Below, one piece after another: positions 54,359 through 64,000 of a stretch of DNA of 64,000 nt. Each line of letters starts with the position of its first letter. Within the stretch, counting starts at the first letter, position 1. The stretch covers positions 50,510,722 to 50,574,721 of the forward strand of contig OX365952.1 in the NCBI GenBank assembly GCA_947247005.1. The letters are read 5' to 3'. Both the position numbers and the translations under genes were made by a program. Source of the stretch: Spisula solida (lineage: Eukaryota; Mollusca; Bivalvia; Venerida; Mactridae). Under the pieces are notes generated by a model that saw only the letters and a list, made by a program, of their open reading frames with translations, was not told the DNA's origin and searched no databases.

Positions 54359-54971
54359 TCCTTATCAAGTTTGACGAGATAGATTTGTTGGAGTTGTATG
54401 TTGCAGGGAAACAACTCTACCACAAAACGTTCTTGTGTAATATACGAGTTATTTCTCTTGTAGTATTACGCCACAATTATCCAGTTCAGTCAGCACGTAT
54501 GAAATAGAAATCATTGCTGTAATTCTGTGCAAACAAGAACACCAGGTTAAGAAATCAATTTCTCTGTTCAGTATTAATTACTCTAAGAGTTGTTTTCGCG
54601 CGCATTACACATTTTACATGCATGCATCAGTATTAACACTGTTCTTAACGCAATAGCATTTCAGTTACCTAGCTAAAAACAGATACTCAACAGACAATAC
54701 TGCGAGAGTGGAATTTCGGTAAATACTCGTAGTAGATGCAAGTACTGAAGTACTCCCAGTTTATGAGAATCAGCTATTTTGAGTTCTCTGAGAGCAGAAT
54801 AGCGATCGAACGCGAGTGTTATAGATGGACGTAGTCAGTGTGTTACTGGTTCAGATTTGAGCTAATGTTCAATGTTCTAAGCTCCCTCTTGTTAATGGGT
54901 TTTATTGAAGAATCGGAATGTTAAGTTTTAAAGCAGAATGGTATATTGATATCCTCTCCTAAGCTAACAAT

Positions 54972-55058
54972 ATGGATTTTCATTCTACGATATTTGATGT
55001 CGCACAGGATGCTTCACAAATAGCCTCTGCTCATGCGAATGCCGCAAATCGTCTGCCT
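54972..55058 (+). CDS. Candidate first coding exon, plus strand
   Basis: An ATG opens 29 codons, MDFHSTIFDVAQDASQIASA then HANAANRLP, ending at CCT|GTAAGT, a strong donor in phase 0. The segment is richer in G+C and more codon-like than its surroundings, and the frame ends 5 codons after the donor. The N-terminal protein is not recognised. If real, the 47 bp minisatellite (55652-57131) sits in its first intron and further exons lie beyond or unrecognised. Confidence 0.45.
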
Positions 55059-55359
55059 GTAAGTACAACATAGAACGTAGAAAACTTCATAAATAATATA
55101 GCTTGGTAAAAACTCTCTTAATGTTTATGTGTGTAACCTTTGTCGATAGACGCTCACATCGTTTGAATGCATATACCTTGATTCGTGTTTTATAACGAAG
55201 TTGGTAGGTACAGTGTATATGCATCAAAACAAACCCGCTATATGTATAACTATTGTTTCTAAATTTAATATTTGTTTCTCCCTTTCCATTCTGTATGGTA
55301 CATAAGATATCATTTGAATGCTTCTGTGTTCTCATATAATACTAATATGTCAATGTGAG

Positions 55360-55550
55360 TTAACGTCATTTTGTGTGTGAGATCATTATAGATGTAACGT
55401 CATTTTGAGTGTAACGTCATTGTAGGTGTAACGTCATTTTGAGTTTTACATTATTTTGAGGGCAACATCATTTTGTGTATAAGGTGTTTATGGGTGTAAC
55501 ACCATTTATGGTGTAAGATCACTGTTAGTATAACGTCATTGTGGGACGCC
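55360..55550. repeat. Degenerate about 20 bp repeats with TAACGTCATT
   Basis: TGTAACGTCATTTTGAGTG and variants recur eight to ten times with decay. Several copies contain a CRE half-site-like AACGTCA. Confidence 0.7.
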
Positions 55551-55651
55551 ATAATTTTCGGTAAAAACTATTACTTTATATCGCCAGTGTGTGTTTAATA
55601 TAATTGTTGTTCAACGTTACTGTTTGTGTAAATTCCTTTGTTGGAATATCC

Positions 55652-57131
55652 CCAGTGTGAGTGTAAGTTCACTGTGATTGAACGTGGTTTCTATGACATC
55701 AGTGTGAGTGTAAGTTCACTGTGATTGAACGTGGTTTCTATGACATCAGTGTGAGTGTAAGTTCACTGTGATTGAACGTGGTTTCTATGACATCAGTGTG
55801 AGTGTAAGTTCACTGTGGATGAACGTGGTTTCTATGACATCAGTGTGAGTGTTAGTTCACTGTGATTGAACGTGGTTTCTATGACACCAGTGTGAGTGTA
55901 AGTTCACTGTGCATTAACGTGGCTTCTATGACATCAGTGTGAGTGTAAGTTCACTGTGCATGAACGTGGCTTCTATGACATCAGTGTGAGTGTAAGTTCA
56001 CTGTGGATGAACGTAGTTTCTATGTCATCAGTGTGAGTGTAAGTTCACTGTGGATGAACGTGGTTTCTATGTCATCAGTGTGAGTGTAAGTTCACTGTGG
56101 ATGAACGTGGTTTCTATGACATCAGTGTGAGTGTTAGTTCACTGTGGATGAACGTGGTTTCTATGACACCAGTGTGAGTGTAAGTTCACTGTGGATGAAC
56201 GTGGTTTCTATGACATCAGTGTGAGTGTAAGTTCACTGTGGATGAACGTGGCTTCTATGACACCAGTGTGAGTGTAAGTTCACTGTGGATGAACGTGGTA
56301 TCTATGTCATCAGTGTGAGTGTAAGTTCACTGTGGATGAACGTGGTTTCTATGACATCAGTGTGAGTGTTAGTTCACTGTGGATGAACGTGGTTTCTATG
56401 ACACCAGTGTGAGTGTAAGTTCACTGTGGATGAACGTGGTTTCTATGACATCAGTGTGAGTGTAAGTTCACTGTGGATGAACGTGGTTTCTATGACATCA
56501 GTGTGAGTGTTAGTTCACTGTGGATGAACGTGGTTTCTATGACATCATAGGGAGTGTTAGTTCACTGTGGATGAACGTGGTTTCTATGTCATCAGTGTGA
56601 GTGTAAGTTCACTGTGGATGAACGTGGTTTCTATGACATCAGTGTGAGTGTTAGTTCACTGTGGGTGAACGTGGTTTCTATGACATCAGTGTGAGTGTTA
56701 GTTCACTGTGGATGAACGTGGCTTCTATGACACCAGTGTGAGTGTAAGTTCACTGTGGATGAACGTGGTTTCTATGTCATCAGTGTGAGTGTAAGTTCAC
56801 TGTGGATGAACGTGGTATCTATGTCATCAGTGTGAGTGTAAGTTCACTGTGGATGAACGTGGTTTCTATGACATCAGTGTGAGTGTAAGTTCACTGTGGA
56901 TGAACGTGGTTTCTATGACATCAGTGTGAGTGTTAGTTCACTGTGGATGAGCGTGGTTTCTATGACATCAGTGTGAGTGTAAGTTCACTGTGGATGAACG
57001 TGGTTTCTATGACATCAGTGTGAGTGTTAGTTCACTGTGGATGAACGTGGTTTCTATGACATCAGTGTGAGTGTTAGTTCACTGTGGATGAACGTGGTTT
57101 CTATGACATCAGAGTGAGTGTAAGTGTACTG
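55652..57131. repeat. 47 bp minisatellite (about 31 copies)
   Basis: The unit ATCAGTGTGAGTGTAAGTTC, then ACTGTGGATGAACGTGGTTT and CTATGAC, is repeated about 31 times. Early units have GTGATTGAACG, later ones GTGGATGAACG; a few have GTCATC, ACACCA or GTTAGT variants that recur in blocks. It contains stops in all frames, so it is non-coding. Confidence 0.95.
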
Positions 57132-57479
57132 TGGAAGAACGTGGTTTCAATGTTGTAACGATCGAGGTGATTTATCATACCCGCTATAGTAAATTCTATA
57201 TCATGATATCGACCATTGAGTCTGAACGTTTTATGGTTATAGATACGATAAGCCACTGAGGTTAGGTACAAGACAAATGATCGTACTAAACGAATGTTCT
57301 GCAAGCCTGCAATCGTGTTTATCAATGGTTTATATTTCTGTCTGGCACAAGTCACAATTCGTGTTGTTAATTGTATTGATTCCTGCTTGTAGTACATGTT
57401 TGATGATTTGCTTCATTTTCTATGAAATGAGAAACTGTGCCTGTAAATACAAGATACAATTGATACGTATACGTGCTTG

Positions 57480-57530
57480 CCTTGTGAGAGGTTGAAGGTT
57501 CGAGTCCCAGTAGGTGACATGCTAATGGAC
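57480..57530 (+). repeat. tRNA B-box-like sequence
   Basis: GAAGGTTCGAGTCCCAGTAG contains a perfect B-box (GGTTCGAGTCC) but no convincing A-box upstream. Probably part of an old SINE. Confidence 0.35.
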
Positions 57531-57672
57531 TGTCATGTCACGGAGTCTATATTGTGACACAGATGGGGATGTCGGGGTATTATTGGCTCTTTAAATAATA
57601 ACTACCGTATTTCTATACCAGTTTGATGCCTACATGGTGGCAGAAGTTGGGACGTAGGGATATCATGGAAAC

Positions 57673-57948
57673 CGCCTCCTCGATAGCCTAGTGGTTGAGT
57701 GTTCGCTTCGAGTGCCAGAGGTTACGGGTTCGATCCCTGGCCGCGTCATATCAAAGACGAAATAAAAATGGTACCAGAAATTCCCTTGCTAGACGCTTAG
57801 CATAAAATACCCTCTCATAACCTCGTGGCGATGGATAACATTAGGAATGAGCTGTCGAGAGTGATTAATATAAGTTTGAACAACTTGTTTCACAATTATT
57901 ATTATTATTATTATTATTATAATCGACCTTAAATAAATTAGTATAAAC
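57673..57948 (+). mobile_element. tRNA-derived SINE, copy 2, with 12 bp target-site duplication
   Basis: CGCCTCCTCGATAGCCTAGT ... GGGTTCGATCCCTGG ... tail AAATAAATTAGTATAAA. The direct repeat TATCATGGAAAC flanks it at 57661-57672 and 57949-57960. An ATT microsatellite (57894-57920) has expanded inside the 3' part. Near identity with copy 1 defines the family. Confidence 0.95.
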
Positions 57949-57960
57949 TATCATGGAAAC

Positions 57961-58222
57961 AAATAATTGGTTCTGTATATAGATGCGACTCATTAAATAA
58001 AACACTAGAAGCGGCTTCATGAAAACAATAGAGCACATGTATACAATTATAACCAAATATTTCCCTTCACCATGTAATGATGTATTGTAGGAGCAAATGT
58101 TACACAATAACACATACGTAAGTTCTATGTTCTAAGCAATATCTAATCATTAAGGTATGATCTCCAACGATTTACTACAGTATAAACGTCTGCTTGATGT
58201 TAGAACCAGCACAGTGACTATA
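57961..58222. other. Non-coding
   Basis: Nothing recognised. Confidence 0.35.
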
Positions 58223-58442
58223 TACTGTAAACTCATTATTTCTCGAGAGGTTTGAATTTTCGTTGATTTCGTTGTTAAACTTGACCACGAAATCTAATCC
58301 TCACGATTAATCGACCTCCCTAATACAGAACACAGGTTTATCCGTGCATGTTTCGTAATTCACGAACTTACGATCCCACGAAAATACATTTTCATCAAAA
58401 TCCACGAAATTTAATACCCACGAAAATATGTGACTTTACAAT
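58223..58442. mobile_element. MITE-like foldback, TACTGTAAACTCATTATTTC
   Basis: Begins TACTGTAAACTCATTATTTC and ends ACGAAAATATGTGACTTTAC followed by AATA, with many CACGAAA/TTTCGTG motifs inside. Similar in style to family E but distinct. Confidence 0.5.
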
Positions 58443-59440
58443 ACCCCAAACTAATAAGCATACCACCAGTATGTTTAACCGCTTGTATAAAACTATGTCA
58501 ATATAGATTGTAAATACGTGTGTGATGCAACAACAAATATCGTGATTACTTCATGTACAGTGATTCTGTAGGTGCTAATTACACGGTGTTTGTGGTGGCT
58601 GGCATTCGTTAACAGAACGACTACATTTAATTGTATACCTCGCTCACTTATTGCAGTTTTAATCAATAGATTGTTTTATTGACGTTGAATTGTTCAACAA
58701 ATCAGGCACGATATGGAAAATATGACATATTAAAATCCTCTATGGAACTACTGTATTTCAATATTGGTACATTAGCTGATAATGCGAAAGTAAAACATAC
58801 ATCTGTCGTAGGTGCACAGCAGATCTAGAATATAGGGATTGGACCACACTTACTACCAAAATATGCAAATGCAGGCCCGCTTGGAGGTGCTTGGACAATG
58901 CTGTGATTTGTGCTTAAGGAGATCGACATGAATAAGAAACTGCACCAATAATCATGCTTAAAGGGATCATTTAGGCCCTGTTTACACAATACAAATGTAC
59001 TAACTATAATTTCTCAAATAACCGTGACAATACTGATCAAACATATAAACACACATGGTGATATAAATATCCCTGGTCCATACTAGGACTTATAAGACGC
59101 TGGGGAAAAGCAAATTCTGGCTTCAATGTCCTTGGCGAACCTTAGCGCCTTCTGTCCCTGGAGGAGGTCTTGCAATTTTACTTAAAAAGCACAGCAACCG
59201 TTTTTAAGTGTCAATATACAATGTACATGCATACTAAATGATTCAGAGTTATACTCTCAGCATAGGGGGTCTGTTACGCACGACAGCCATCAGTGGCTTA
59301 TCAAATATTTAAAACGGTAATAGCTATCTGATACTCATTCTGATTTACCAATAGCCCTCGTGAAACTTCAACAATCCATGAAAAAGAGCTTATTTTACTG
59401 GGCATGAGTACCAGGTATTGGTTAATGTTTATTATGGTTT
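58443..59440. other. Non-coding
   Basis: No gene or clear element. Confidence 0.35.
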
Positions 59441-59444
59441 AAAA

Positions 59445-59605
59445 TCTCAACAATTTTTCAGTCATACATTTGTATACGGTTGCCGACTCCCTCACCCGGT
59501 AACCAGTTTTCCTGGGCTGTGTTAACCAGTTAACCAGTACAAACATGCCCTTCCCCAAGGAACCAGCAACTTCTCCACATGTGGGGAAATCAACATTATT
59601 GTTTG
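59445..59605. repeat. Dispersed repeat (CAACTTCTYCACATG family)
   Basis: CTCAACAATTTTTCAGT, CAGCAACTTCTCCACATGTG and GAAATCAACATT match 18255-18500 in order. Confidence 0.6.
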
Positions 59606-60635
59606 ACACAACGCGTCCTGAAAAAATTGAAACGTCGTATAAGATATTTAGACATACCATACGTGCATACGTACGTACAATAATTTTGAGATGCTCACAA
59701 TTTCATACGTGGTTTAATCGGAACTTATTATTCAAACATTCATGAACCATTTGCAATGGTTTTCTTATATTCTGTGTTCAGCACCATTATTGCTCAAGAT
59801 GTATTTTGATACTGAACACTGATTTACTTTCAATTAACTCGTAAAAAGAATTTCGGACACTTTGAGTTCTACAAACATACCTCTTTACGTCAAATATGAG
59901 CTTTTACTCAAGATGTCTTTGCAATTGGAATCGATTATACTATAAAACGTGTGTTTTGTGTTGAAAATCGGCATCTACTGTACTATGCTGACCGATTTGT
60001 GTATTGATCCATATCCTTGACCTTGTATATTACATTCATGTGGGTCATGTTCGTGGGCAGTATTATAACACTCTGATGAGCCATAAATATACAGCTAATA
60101 TGCTACATACAATTAAATAAACTAGATAATCGTTACTACTAATGGAAATAAATACTGTAGCGCACAGACAATCCAAAGCCACACAGAAACGACAGCAGCG
60201 CCAAGCCATCCAGCAGACATAGAACGAACCATTAGTATCCACAAAAATAGATATCTCAAGCAAACCTTGAGCGCTCTACCTAAAATATACTCACTCCGCA
60301 ATGAATGACACACGGTGGACCTCGGACTCTGTGCATAATTAACCATAAAGGGAGGCAATTATCATGAAAGGAGTCATTAGCTTGCGTGTATGACTGGTGT
60401 ATGTTATATGTGTATTCTGAGTACTATTTGTATGTACCAGTACATTTTCATACTCCCAATCCAATATATATTTAGTATTCCCAGATGTGTCAGGCTTCTG
60501 ATCTTATTCTATATCTCTAGATCTAATACATTTAATTGTATATGTAAATCCTAATCATGTATAGTTACATAAACACAAACGTGAATTCAAGCTCATTTCT
60601 ACATTATGATATATACATGTATACGAAAGTCATTG
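59606..60635. other. Non-coding
   Basis: Only short chance ORFs. None has a recognisable motif. Confidence 0.35.
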
Positions 60636-60649
60636 ACCTTATATATGAA

Positions 60650-60822
60650 TATAGTACAGAGATATCAGAACAACCTCTCTATAGCAACATATGTTGTGAT
60701 ACATTAAGTTTGTTTGTTTTACAGATGTTGTTGTTATGGAGAGGTAAATATTACCTTGTAACTTCATCAACAAAATGATAATGTTCGAGAGAATGTCCGT
60801 TCTGGAGAGGTTTCACTGTATG
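60650..60822. mobile_element. Pogo-like repeat, partial
   Basis: CAACCTCTCTATAGCAACA near the left, and TCTGGAGAGGTTTCACTG followed by TA at the right, are inverted relatives. The left boundary is uncertain. Confidence 0.45.
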
Positions 60823-61009
60823 TACACTGTCATGTAATACAGTTGTATATTTGTCCAGATAATAGGTATTTTCCATGACATGTCTAGAGCTGGAGTACCC
60901 AAATGTTGCATTTCAACACAACACAACCTCGCAACAGCATAACAAAATGTATACACACTAAACCTAACCCCAACATATACTACAATGCAATTCCAAAAGG
61001 CATCGCAGT

Positions 61010-62440
61010 ACAATGAGCCTCAAAAGGCATCACAACATATTGCAACCCCAAAAGGTATAACAACACATTGCAAGCCCAAAAGGTATAACAACACATTGCA
61101 ACCCCAAAAGGTATAACAACACATTGCAAGCCCAAAAGACATAACAACACATTGCAAACCCAAAAGGTATAACAACACATTGCAACCCCAAAAGGTATAA
61201 CAACACATTGCAACCCCAAAAGGTATAACAACACATTGCAGCCTCAAAAGGTATAACAACACATTGCAACCCCAAAAGGTATAACAACACATTGCAACCT
61301 CAAAAGGTATAACAACACATTGCAACCCCAAAAGGTATAACAACACATTGCAACCCCAAAAGACATAACAACACATTGCAACCCAAAAGGTATAACAACA
61401 CATTGCAATCCCAAAAGGTATAACAACACATTGCAACCCCAAAAGGTATAACAACACATTGCAACCTCAAAAGGTATAACAACACATTGCAACCCCAAAA
61501 GGTATAACAACACATTGCAACCCCAAAAGACATAACAACACATTGCAACCCAAAAGGTATAACAACACATTGCAACCCCAAAAGGTATAACAACACGTTG
61601 CAACCCCAAAAGGTATAACAACACATTGCAACCCCAAAAGGTATAACAACACATTGCAACCTCAAAAGGTATAACAACACATTGCAACCCCAAAAGGTAT
61701 AACAACACACTGCAACCCCAAAAGGTATAACAACACATTGCAACCCCAAAAGGTATAACAACAAATTGCAACCTCAAAAGGTATAACAACACATTGCAAC
61801 CTCAAAAGGTATAACAACACATTGCAACCCCAAAAGGTATAACAACACATTGCAACCTCAAAAGGTATAACAACACATTTCAACCTCAAAAGGTATAACA
61901 ACACATTGCAAAGCCAAAAGACATAACAACACATTGCAACCCAAAAGGTAAAACAACACATTGCAATCCCAAAAGGTATAACAACACATTGCAACCCCAA
62001 AAGGTATAACAACACATTGCAACCCCAAAAGGTATAACAACACATTGCAAACCCAAAAGGTATAACAACTAATTGCAACCCCAAAAGGTATAACAACACA
62101 TTGCAAACCCAAAAGGTATAACAACTCATTGCAACCCCAAAAGGTATAACAACACATTGCAACCCCAAAAGGTATAACAACACATTGCAACCCCATAAGA
62201 CATAACAACACATCACAACAAATTTCAACACCAAAAGACATAACAACCCATCACAACAAATTGCAACACCAAAAGGCATAACAACACATCACAACAAATT
62301 GCAACACCAAAAGGCATAACAAGACATAACAACAAATAGCAACACCAAAAGGCATAACAACACATAACAACACACTGCAACCCCAAAAGGCACAACAACA
62401 CAATACAATATACCACCAAACGGCATAACAACACAACACA
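61010..62440. repeat. 28 bp minisatellite (about 42 regular copies plus variants)
   Basis: The unit TTGCAACCCCAAAAGGTATA plus ACAACACA is repeated with few changes to about 62210, then a longer variant with CACATCACAACAAATTGCAA to 62440. Single-base losses and variants (CAACCTCAAAAG, AAAAGACATAAC) recur in a block order, as if larger segments were duplicated. Since 28 is 1 mod 3, each minus-strand frame cycles through all three readings every 84 bp without stops, making ORFs up to 205 codons that are rich in Cys, Leu and Tyr; these are by-products. Confidence 0.95.
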
Positions 62441-63476
62441 TTAATTGGTACAAAGAAAATAACATAGATCTATGTACATGTAATAGTAATTATTATCATA
62501 TATCATATATGTTGTCCGACATATTTCATAGAGTCGTATACATGTGTTCACTAACAAATGCAACATTATGTATCATTAATAACCTTCTCCGATTGTACTT
62601 GTATAAACTGCTTGCCATATTATGTATTGTAACATCATGGGCCTTATGGCCTACGGGTAATTTGTAAATAAACTTGTTCAGACTTGTTCAACTATTAACC
62701 AAGTTATTCGTAAAAGTTGCGTGTAAAACAAGTTGCACTAGAAGTTTGAGAGATGATGTGTTGGACATCTGTTGTTTCTCATACAGATATTAGTGTGTTT
62801 ACTATGGTAGTTAATTACGTCATTGCACGTCAGGTAGCTAGGTAGGACTATTAGTACCATATTGTTGTAGAGGAATTCAGGTTTTTTCTAAACTTTGTGA
62901 TAATCATCAGTAGAACGCTGTTAGCCTCAGTGTTAGGTATGCCAGATGAAATACCAGATACAATGAGATACGTATCACATATAACACATACACTCGTATA
63001 GTTCATTCTGTCTCACACATATATAAATATATATACAGGCTTGTGTTTATATATAGATTACAAGATATAAAATAAGCTACTTTTAGACATTCCAACGACT
63101 TTGTAGAAAGGTGATTCAAGGTCAATCTCAATATTGTATTTGTAATCACTGTAAAACTACTATTATTCTCGGGGTTCAATTTTGTTAATTTTGCGGTAGT
63201 AACTGGTAACTTTATTAACATATGGTTCTCATAATTACACAATCCGAGATACATAAAATGAAAGGTTGCTATCTTGATTGCGATTCGGTAACGTTGATGG
63301 TTGATATGGAGAATTGTGTGCACACCCGTCAAATCCCACATCTAACAAGTTCTACTGAATGATACTTGGGTGACTTATTGGCTCAATTCGCTCGATTCCA
63401 GGGAAAAGTTGGTCATTATGGATGTAAATATTATGTTCTGCAGAGTGTAAAATCTTGCTGTATCTTACAAACTTAC
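62441..63476. other. Non-coding; possible retroposon tail
   Basis: GGGCCTTATGGCCTACGGGT then AATTTGTAAATAAACTTGTTC (62638-62686) resembles a LINE 3' end. No gene recognised. Confidence 0.4.
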
Positions 63477-63621
63477 TTATTCCCATGCAATGGCCTCTCT
63501 CCACTTGGGTTTGTTTGGGGGCCATTCTCTGTGCTTCTCCACGAGATAGCCCATCTCTGCAAGTTCTGTCACCATAGTTCTGTGCCCTTTTCTTTTTGAT
63601 CTACCAGGTTTCTTTCCCAGG
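63477..63621 (-). pseudogene. Possible LINE C-terminal fragment
   Basis: The minus frame reads KPGRSKRKGHRTMVTELAEM then GYLVEKHREW and NKPKWREAIAWE. The GRxKRRW...A.DR..WR pattern is common at the ends of LINE polyproteins. It is short and cut by the MITE at 63622, so the call is tentative. Confidence 0.35.
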
Positions 63622-63828
63622 TATAGTCCGCCCAGGATAATGTGATATTTACAAACATGAATCGGTTTGATCAACAGTGGAAATATTGGTTTTACAAATC
63701 ACTTAAATAAACAACTAAGGTCAGTATTGTACTCAAACATCACTGATCATTGGTGCACATAATTGTAATCCACCTTTGTGGACCATACCACATTTCCCCG
63801 CCTTTCACATTATCCTGGGCGCACTATA
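63622..63828. mobile_element. MITE family F copy 3 (intact ends)
   Basis: TATAGTCCGCCCAGGATAAT and ATTATCCTGGGCGCACTATA are inverted ends with TA flanks. Interior ACAAACATGAATCGGTTTGA and ATCCACCTTTGTGGA match the copies at 10935 and 33654. Best-preserved member. Confidence 0.85.
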
Positions 63829-64000
63829 GTGTTCATCGACGAGCAATATCCAGGATTGGTCATTCCCAATGCATGACATTATAGCCACCTTCTAACTGAA
63901 ATAGTAATTTTATTTTTTGATTTTTTAGACCATGTCACTATTGTGATTGCAATGCATTTATGACGAGCAGTTGTATGAAAAAGCGCTATGTGAATTATAT

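Noticed and set aside
61020..62439. Several long minus-strand ORFs (up to 205 codons) rich in Cys and Leu
   Set aside because: They are readings of a 28 bp minisatellite that has no stops in any minus frame. All three frames overlap and each only cycles through the same unit.

Overview
The window looks like nuclear DNA of a mollusc, most likely a bivalve. It is AT-rich and gene-poor, has GT-AG introns, and is full of short terminal-inverted-repeat elements (MITEs), tRNA-derived SINEs, and elements with 150-180 bp core repeats, GGAC-type microsatellites and hairpin ends that resemble the pearl/CvA elements of bivalves. No prokaryotic gene organisation is visible. The species cannot be named from the sequence alone.

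One gene can be reconstructed completely: SLC39A13 (ZIP13 zinc transporter), on the minus strand, with nine coding exons from 51633 down to 11708 and a predicted protein of 420 residues. All splice phases agree. Intron 1 is about 23.7 kb (27595-51278).

The most unusual structure is at 26173-27489. The 3' half of SLC39A13 exon 2, together with its 5' splice site, has been amplified into a 17-unit tandem array of 82-83 bp. Every unit keeps an open, 51-nt, phase-1/phase-1 coding segment ([17 protein letters not shown] and close variants), an intact GT donor, and a TAG acceptor-like end. Transposable elements also lie within about 11-36 bp of splice sites of four exons (3, 4, 5 and 8).

Layout: 1-11.7 kb is non-coding, with MITEs, pearl-like repeats and tRNA-derived fragments. 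11.7-27.6 kb holds exons 9 to 2. 27.6-51.3 kb is intron 1, filled with MITEs, two nested insertions, a 1.6 kb element whose ends are packed with a TTCATGAA palindrome, and a few weak exon-like ORFs. 51.3-51.6 kb is exon 1. 52.0-53.2 kb is a dead LINE. 53.4-62.4 kb is a minisatellite-rich zone (39, 47 and 28 bp units, each array 1 kb or more) around one candidate plus-strand first exon at 54972. 63.5 kb carries a possible LINE 3' fragment and a MITE.

Coordinates of repeats are read by eye and are good to a few bases. Family names for repeats are by structure only, since no database search was possible.
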